DNA of 64,000 nt, from positions 13,849,001-13,913,000 of the forward strand of contig NC_088912.1 in assembly GCF_963576675.1 (NCBI RefSeq). Direction: 5' to 3'. Below the pieces are notes generated by a model. The model ran no database searches. It was not told the origin of the DNA and was given only the letters and a program-made list of their open reading frames with translations. Positions 56,761-64,000 of this stretch are shown one piece after another. The DNA is from Euphorbia lathyris. Taxonomy: Eukaryota; Streptophyta; Magnoliopsida; Malpighiales; Euphorbiaceae. Numbering within the stretch: position 1 is the stretch's first letter; every line of letters starts with the position of its first letter. The position numbers and the translations under genes are program-made.

Positions 56761-57708
56761 TGTTGACAGGATGGAGTAACATTTATGAAATAAGAAACCT
56801 TTCCATATGCCTACTTTTGATGGTTTATTAAACTAATTTCAATGACACACATTCGAAGGTAGGAGTGACATCATTGAGGAAGGGATTACAATCATTGTAG
56901 TGAAGGCGCTTCAACATCTTGGCGCTTACAAGTGTATTAGTCATTCCACTTATATAATTTTTATATCGAGTGCGAGTAATTCCATTAGGATCGGGTTGTA
57001 CCGAGTACCCACATGTACAATACCCCTTCCTATCCCTAGTCTTAATAGTGATATCATTATATTAAATTAAGGGTCATAATAGGTACCTAAATTTGGCAGG
57101 TAGGATTAATTAAGTCCAAAATGAAGTTTAAGTATCAACGAAGCCCTCGGTTATATAATTAATTCACTCCAAAACGGAAACACACGAAAATTGTAAAATA
57201 CGTGAAAAAATTAGTAAAATGGAAAAATTATGAAAAATTGAGAAAACGTAAAAAACTTAAAATGAAGTTTAAGTATCAACGAAGCCCTTAATTATATAAT
57301 TAATTCACTCTAAACCCGAAAAACATGAAAATTGTAAAATATGTGAAAAAATTAGTGATACAAAAAAAATTAAGAAAGTTTGAGAAAACGTAAAAAGCTG
57401 ATGGTAATACTTAAAATTCATGTTTCGTGTTTTCATGTTTTTTCCATTTTTTTTTTGCATTTTTTCTTGTTTTTACCATTTTCTTATTTTTTTGCTTTTC
57501 AAGTTGTTAATTGTTTTGGTATTTTTTACATTTTTTTCGATTTTTTTTCGTTTTTACCTTTTCCACGTTTTTCTTTTCATAATCTATATTAAATATTTCA
57601 TTAGTTTATTGTAATAATTATTCTCTCATAATTTAAATATTTTTTTTTGGTAATACTTAATCTATTTTATTATATTATATTTTATGAAGTCAATAGCACC
57701 TCTAGACA
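56761..57708. other. Spacer with two 141-bp direct repeats and T-rich tract
   Basis: 57118-57258 and 57259-57398 share aaaatgaagtttaagtatca and the following acgaagccct, attatataattaattcact and gtgaaaaaattag in order. 57420-57600 is very T-rich with no real coding signal. The last 17 bp (57692-57708) are the left target duplication of the RTE. Confidence 0.75.
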
Positions 57709-60700
57709 ACTCCGCCTGTGAGGGTCACTTGGTGGCCTTTACAGCCGGTCTCAAGCCCGGACAAAGGAGGAGGGTTGCGGTAGGTTTGTGACGGCCAGCG
57801 TAAAACTTAGCCACATCTTATGACATGAACCATAATATAAATACCGTTGGGGCGTTCCCTACTCAACGACGCGTTGCACTTCCTAGACCCGGGTGTAGTG
57901 ATAAATGTGCAAGGGTTGCTAGGTCGTCGCCCCGAAGCGGCACGCCACCCCAGGACCCGGGGGTGGTGTCAAATATACAAGGGTTGCGGGTAAATAAGCT
58001 AGTTCACGGTAATGGTAGGGGTAGGGGTAAGGGTAGTAGGTTACGCTTTGGGACATGGAACATAGGTTCTTTGACAGGAAGATTAGCTGAAATTGTAGAT
58101 GTTATGAAGAGGAGGAGAATAAATATATTATTCCTACAAGAAACCAAGTGGGTTGGAGCCAAGGCTAGAGAGATAGCTCCTTGGGGTTATAAGCTTTGGT
58201 ACTCAGGAAAGGATAAGGGTAGAAATGGAGTAGGTATTCTTATTGATAGGGAGTATATTGATGAGGTAGTAGCGGTGTCTAGGAAGAGCGATAGAATTAT
58301 GAGTGTTAAGCTAGTGATAGGGGATGAGGTTGTGAATGTCATTAGTGCATATGCGCCACAAATAGGATTAGATGTGTCTATAAGACAAGCTTTTTGGGAT
58401 GACTTAGAGGAAGTGGTGCAACAGGTTCCTAGGGATGAAAAAATGGTACTAGGGGGTGATCTCAATGGACACGTGGGTTCTAGGCGAGATGGGTTTGAGA
58501 GTGTTCATGGAGGGTATGGTTTTGGAGATAAGAATGAAGCAGGAAATGATATTTTGGAATTCGCATCAGCCTATGACTTGAGTATCATGAACACATGGTT
58601 TATGAAGAGAACATCCCACTTAGTGACTTATCGGAGTGGCGGTAATGCGAGCCAAATTGACTTCTTCTTAGTAAGGAGTGCTTGGAGAAAGAGTTATATT
58701 GATTGTAAGGTGATCCCTGGTGAGAGTACGACAACCCAACATAGAGTAGTGGTGCTAGATTTTCGAAGTAGGAAATGTATAACAAAACAAACACCTCAAG
58801 TAGAGACTAAGATTAAGTGGTGGAAATTGCAAGGGGAGAATCAACAAAAATTTGTGGATGAGAGGACCAAAAAAGATATTTGGACTTGCAATATGGATTC
58901 AGATATAGATTCGATATGGAATAAGATGGAGCATAGTATAAGGGAAGTAGCGAAGGAAGTTCTAGGGGAATCTAAAGGTAGCATGCCATCGGGTAAGGAC
59001 ACATTTTGGTGGACAGAAGAAGTACGACAAGCAGTAAAGAGTAAGAGAGAATCCTATAAACTATTGGGGAAATGTAGGAGTGACGAGAACTACGAAAAAT
59101 ACAAAGAGGCTAAAAGGGAAGTAAAGAAGGTCATACGAGATGCTAGAGCAAAGGTGAATCGGGATCTGTATACAAGATTGGATACGAAAGAAGGGGAAAG
59201 AGACATATATAGAATTGCTCGGATGAGAGATAGGAAGACGCGAGATCTCGGAAAAGTTAAATGTGTGAAGGATGTGGACCAGAAAGTCCTAGTTGGAGAT
59301 AAGGATATCAAGGAACGATGGAGGTCCTATTTTGATGACTTATTTAATGGAGATCGCCAATAAGATGTTGGAGATATAAGTATCCATCACGATATGATAA
59401 ATCATGAATGCCTGCGGAGAATTCAAAAGGGTGAAGTCAAAATGGCATTAAGTAAGATGAAGTTGAAGAAAGCAGTAGGACCTGATGGCATCCCTATTGA
59501 GATTTGGAGATGTTTGGGAGAAAGAGGAATCGAATGGTTGACGACGTTCTTCAACAAAATTTGGAGAAACAATAAGATGCCATCAGAATGGAGGAAAAGT
59601 ACCTTAATCCCTTTGTATAAGAACAAAGGCGATGTCCAAGATTGTGCCAACTATCGGGGAATCAAATTAATGAGTCACACTATGAAACTTTGGGAGCGAG
59701 TGATTGAACAAAGGCTAAGGAGGACGGTGAAGATCTCGGAAAACCAGTTTGGCTTTATGCCAGGAAGATCAACTATGGAAGCCATCCATCTAATGAGACA
59801 ATTAATGGAGCACTATCGAAATAAGAAGAAAGACTTGCATATGGTTTTCATTGACTTGGAGAAAGCATATGATAAGGTACCAAGGGAAGTACTTTGGTGG
59901 ACCTTGATAAGGAAAGGCATTTCGCGGAAATATATTGACATCATAAAGGACATGTATGAGGGAGTATGCACGAGTGTACGTACTAGTGTTGGGAAAACTG
60001 AAGAGTTTCCTATTACGATTGGAGTGCATCAAGGTTCCGCACTAAGCCCATTTCTTTTTGCCATCGTTATGGATGAACTAACAAGTTCACTTCAAGATGG
60101 TATACCATGGTGCATGCTGTTTGCAGATGATATTGTGTTGGTTGATGAGACGAAAGAAGGAGTGGAGATGAAGTTGGAACTATGGAGGCAAACTCTGGAA
60201 TCTAGAGGCTTTAAGTTGAGTCGAAGTAAGACAGAATATTTGGAGTGTAAGTTTAGCGGCCGTAGGAGTAGGGAGGCAGGGACAATCACCCTAGATGGGA
60301 GAGTTGTTCAGGCCTTGGATTGCTTCCGGTATTTAGGATCTATTATCCAAACGGATGGAGAAGTAGATGGAGATGTTGCCCATAGGATTAAAGCTGGTTG
60401 GTCGAAGTGGAAGAGTGCTACGGGTTTCCTTTGTGATCCCGGCATGCCTAATAGATTGAAGGGAAAATTCTACCGGACGGCAATTAGACCAGCATTGTTA
60501 TATGGTACGGAGTGTTGGGCAGTGAAACACTGCCACATCCATAAGATGTCGGTGGCGGAGATGCGTATGTTGAGATGGATGTGTGGTCACACGAGAAAGG
60601 ACCGGGTGCGTAATGAAATAATTAGGACAAAAGTAGGGGTCACATCTATTGAGAATAAAATGAGAGAAAACCGACTAAGGTGGTTTGGCCATGTGAGACG

Positions 60701-60972
60701 TAGAGCGTTTGATGCGCCGGTTAGGAGAACCGAAGAGTGGCAAAGGGATGTAGTGGTGAGGGGTAGGGGAAGACCTAAGCAAACTTGGAGAAGGGTGATC
60801 GAGAGTGATATGAGTTTATTGGGAATTGAGGAAAATATGGTAGTGGATAGGACGGAGTGGAGGGAGCGAATCTGTGTCGCTGACACGACTTGATTTTCAC
60901 GGTTTTATATGATGGTTCATGTTAGCCGACCCCGAATCATTTCGGTACTAAGGCTTTGTTGTTTTTTGTTGT
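57709..60972 (+). mobile_element. RTE-clade LINE, nearly intact
   Basis: 3,264 bp with the 17-bp target duplication AATAGCACCTCTAGACA at 57692-57708 and 60973-60989. Ends in a ttgttgttttttgttgt tail rather than poly(A), a hallmark of RTE elements. 5' leader about 116 bp, 3' UTR about 70 bp. Probably a recent full-length insertion. An old 3' remnant of the same family is at 20197. Confidence 0.95.
57825..60893 (+). pseudogene. RTE endonuclease-reverse transcriptase ORF, one stop
   Basis: APE-type endonuclease 57825-59363: FGTWNIGSLTGR, LFLQETKWVG (metal-binding Glu), AYAPQIGLD, GGDLNGHVG, and SQIDFFLVR. RT 59394-60893 in the same frame: [72 protein letters not shown] (catalytic YADD-type box, about 60118), and a C-terminal part with KSKTEY-like SRSKTEYLE and the DSFRYLG-type LDCFRYLGS motif. 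The only break is a TAA at 59361-59363 (after GDRQ), which a single C-to-T change of a CAA codon would explain. Confidence 0.95.
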
Positions 60973-60989
60973 AATAGCACCTCTAGACA

Positions 60990-62044
60990 TATAAAACCAA
61001 AATAAAAGGCACAAAAAAATAATAAAAAAGAAGAAGAAAGGCAGTTAAGAGCAATTAGAAAAGACAAAAACAAAAGCAGAGGCCACATGAATATGAGAAA
61101 AAGAGAAGAAATTAAGATATGAGAACTAACTTCCAGACATGGAAATAGAAGGTCATGTAATCTTATTAATTAGGGTGATTCATGAAAAGAAAAGAGAGTA
61201 AGGTCACGTGAGAGAGGACCAGAGAACCAAAATGAAAGACTTATTTTTCAAACTCATTTAAACAACACAAAAAAGGAAAGGAAAAGTGTAAGAAACCAAT
61301 AAAAGGAAGAGATTGCAACATTTTTAATCTCCTAAGACCATTGGATTGGATTATGTTATAACCTTATACGCATTCGTTAACCCAAATAAATGCTTGAATA
61401 GGCACAAACGGCAATTAAACCAATATTGAACACGTACACGTAAAACTAAGTACGCATGAATATGATAATATTGATTTATCGGTCCTTGTAGGATGAGATT
61501 TCTTCTCTTCCCTAGACATATACGAAAATCGAACCTAGAATCTCTGAAGATGATAACCTTATTCGGACCACCCGAAATAGTCAGTTTCGAATCTAATCGG
61601 TGTCTAATCACAAACTGATGTGCAAATGCATGAGGTCATTTATATGTTGCTTGGTGAGTAGAAACAAAGTTAATTTATAGAGAGACAAAACTCTAAAAAG
61701 ACAGTCTTGAAAAATAAAAAAAATGTGTTTCATAGTAAAAGCCATACTTAACAACTTCAATTCTTGACAATTTTCATTTTGAGATTGTTAACGATCAAAT
61801 TACCAATGTTAATCCTAAAGTACTTCATTTTGAGATCGGCGACAATCAGTTGCGAATACAAGATTACTTGATTGGGGGGCCGATTTTACACGTGCGTTCG
61901 CAAAAACAATGTTTTTTTTTGCTAAATCGAACTTGCTCAATTTTTTTTTGGATATATGTCTGTTATAATTTGAATGTTCAAGAACCAATTTTTAAGTATT
62001 AATGTACAATTTCTCAAAATTAAGCTAGATTTCGTTTAATAGTC
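60990..62044. other. Spacer, no gene seen
   Basis: Purine- and AT-rich. The minus-strand ORF at 61351-61611 has no recognised motif. Confidence 0.4.
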
Positions 62045-62370
62045 CTAACATGTAAAAAAAATTGGATTTAGGGAGGGCTGAACAGGTAAAAAAAATTTAC
62101 AAATTTGATTTAAGATGGCCAAAAAAATAATTTGTATTTAATGAGGCCTAACAGGCAAAAGAAACAAAATTAGAAATTTGAATTTTGAGAGGCCTAACAG
62201 GAAAAAAAATTAGAAATTTAGATTTATAGAGGTTATCAAGCTAAAAAATTAGAAATTTGGATTTGGAGAGGCCTAACAGGTCCAAAAAAATTAGAAATTT
62301 GGATTTACGGAGTATCTAACATGTCCAAAATATTGAAATTTTGAATTTTGGACAAGTCTAACACGTAATG
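62045..62370. repeat. Degenerate minisatellite, unit about 45-55 bp
   Basis: Six or seven copies of a unit with gaggcctaacagg, an A-run and attagaaatttggattt. Some units carry changed heads (gagggctgaacagg, gaggttatcaag, gagtatctaacatg). Confidence 0.8.
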
Positions 62371-62723
62371 GGCCATTTTGGGGGTTAATTCAACACACCC
62401 GGTAATTTTTTTTTTCAGACAGGGGCCTGAAACTAACCGAGGTCATGGTAGTTCTGGCGGCCCCCTGTCAACAATAACAATCCTCATTCTAACAAAAAAA
62501 AATCACAGTTCTCATATAACAATAGTATAAACTGCATTTTTTTTAAAACCAGCTTCTCTCAACAATAATATCACAATTGGAGGTCACCAAAATTTATTTC
62601 ACAATCTTTTTGCTCTCATTTAATCCCTATTGATGTTCGGCAAAGCCAAGTAACAGAGATAATGCGAGGATCATATTAAATTCCTTCCCTAAAAAACAAA
62701 ATTACATATATAGACAAATAATC
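62371..62723. other. Spacer, no gene seen
   Basis: No coding or repeat signal supported. Confidence 0.4.
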
Positions 62724-63004
62724 TGATTTTAAGAATAAATTGGTCGAGGTTTACACTTTCCTATTCGACGATCTAAATGTAGAGAAATATTGATAATATA
62801 ATAGAAACAATTGGGAGAATGACTTGATTTATTCCATATGAGAAGGTGGCTTAAATAGCCTACAAGTAACAGAACAAATAAGAAACAACCCACTAAAAAC
62901 GTGGGATACAGCAAAACAAATTTAACAACCTTATCCCAACTAGCTCCTAACAAATAGAGATATTATTCTAGCTAACAACTCTAAAACAACCAAATAACTT
63001 ATCA
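62724..63004 (-). repeat. 3' LTR of copia C (probable)
   Basis: About 281 bp. On the minus strand it begins TGATAAGTTATTTGG at 63004, directly after a purine tract AGGGAGGATA (63005-63014), and probably ends ...CTTAAAATCA at 62724. The second LTR is outside the window, so the left edge is tentative. Confidence 0.6.
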
Positions 63005-63069
63005 TATCCTCCCTTAAACTAAACACATATATGTATTTAGTTTATTGGCACTTCACAAACTCCTAACAT

Positions 63070-63999
63070 CTATGGCAATCTCAGAAAATCTTCCAACTTC
63101 AGTGGCTTAGTCATTACATCAGCAACTTGACTCTTTGTTCCACAAAATTCCATCTTGATAATTCCATCTTTAACCAAATCACGTAAAAAATGGAAACGAA
63201 CATCTATGTGCTTACTTCTGCCATGCATAACTGGATTCTTGGAAAGTTTGATGGCTGAACTGCTATCACACATCACAGTAGTGCTTCCCTTTTGCTCATG
63301 TCCCAGTTTCTCTAGTATTCTCCTCATCCAAACAGATTGACACGCACAAGCTGCAGCTGCCACAAATTCAGCTTCAGTACTTGATAATGTGACTATTGGT
63401 TGCTTCATTGAAGACCATGAAACAACTCCTGAATTCATTAAAAAAACATATCCAGAGGTGCTTTTCCTGTCATCAACATCTCTAGCATAATCACTATCAG
63501 TGAATCCTAGGAACTCTTTAGTTTCACCTCTTTTGTAAAATATTCCGTGGTTCACCGTCCCTTTCAAGTATCTGAGAGCTCTTTTCGCTGCTTGCAAATG
63601 CAACTCTGTAGGCTTAGACATGTAGCGACTAATTAAACTCACAACAAACATCATATCAGGCCTGGTGGTTGTGAGGTACATCAGACTTCCTACTATTTGC
63701 TTAAAGTAGGTGTCATCAACTTTGATTCCTCCTTCATCACTATGCAACTTACAGCCAGGAACAATAGGACTACAAACAACATTGCTATCCTCCATACCAA
63801 AACGTTTTAGAACATCCAATGCATATTTCCTTTGACATATATATACCCCATCAGTAGTTTGTAAGACTTCTATGCCAAGGAAAAATCTCATCCCCCCCAA
63901 ATCAGACATGTCAAATTCCCTTAGCATAGACTCTTTAAATTCATGCTTCATAATATCATCATCACCAATATAAATTAAGTCATCCACATAAACACTCAC
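63070..63999 (-). pseudogene. copia C reverse transcriptase end and RNase H (runs off window)
   Basis: 309 codons entering from beyond the window with the RT catalytic box VYVDDLIYIG, LGGMRFFLGIEV, YALDVLKRFGM and SLMYLTTTRPDMM. RNase H follows: GFTDSDYARDVDDRKSTSG, SSTEAEFVAAAACACQ, VMCDSSSAIKLSKNPV and HIDVRFHFLRDLV, MTKPLKLEDF. A TAG at 63070-63072 stops it about 9 codons early: the frame beyond reads MLGVCEV, the usual copia ending. Distinct family from copia A and from the SIRE-like element. Confidence 0.9.
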
Positions 64000-64000
64000 A

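Noticed and set aside
56390..56782. 130-codon minus-strand ORF rich in Tyr, Leu, Cys
   Set aside because: It is the pentanucleotide tract read as codons. No homology expected.
57380..57614. Two overlapping plus-strand ORFs rich in Phe
   Set aside because: T-rich low-complexity sequence just upstream of the RTE. No motif.

Overview
The window is nuclear DNA from a flowering plant, most likely a eudicot. It is AT-rich and holds intron-containing plant genes (a histone H3 and a mitochondrial calcium uniporter). Most of it is layered plant transposable elements: Ty1/copia, Ty3/gypsy, CACTA, RTE and other LINEs. No RNA gene, CRISPR array or bacterial-type operon was seen. The species cannot be fixed from the sequence.

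Layout. 1-606: 3' part of a divergent histone H3 gene. 1.9-3.8 kb: LINE 3' end and an old gypsy LTR. 4203-8313: degenerate gypsy element on the minus strand with a 5-bp target duplication (GGTAG). 9.0-9.3 kb: SINA-like ubiquitin-ligase pseudogene. 10381-15049: complete but stop-riddled copia element on the minus strand, target duplication CAATT. 15.4-16.4 kb: chromovirus (CRM-like) gag-protease fragment. 16.6-17.9 kb: tandem segmental duplication. 18.2-18.6 kb: foldback element. 22.9-23.2 kb: LINE relic. 23844-25967: calcium uniporter (MCU) gene on the minus strand, two exons, with a foldback element in its intron and a frameshift in exon 2. 27847-29304: solo LTR. 29411-29571: duplicated MCU fragment. 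29945-33528: 5' half of an Athila-like gypsy element joined to the 3' end of a second copy of the 10-kb copia family (33529-34051).

35553-56431 is a nested stack. A CACTA element (TIR at 35553) was entered 15 bp from its tip by a 17-kb SIRE/Maximus-like copia element (35568-52562, target duplication AAACC). That copia element carries an extra envelope-like ORF3 downstream of pol. Its gag was entered by a second CACTA element (45773-50826), which carries a captured START-domain exon and is flanked by a 371-bp direct duplication of gag. The outer CACTA continues with a Ulp1-type peptidase gene that is split by a 2.05-kb solo LTR (54381-56431, target duplication AAGTG).

57709-60972 is an almost intact RTE-clade LINE (17-bp target duplication, one stop codon). 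62724-63999 is the 3' LTR and the RT/RNase H part of a third copia element, which runs off the window. The likely host genes are H3 and MCU. Everything else supported is transposon, pseudogene or AT-rich spacer. Order of insertion can be read from the nesting: outer CACTA, then the SIRE-like copia, then the inner CACTA.
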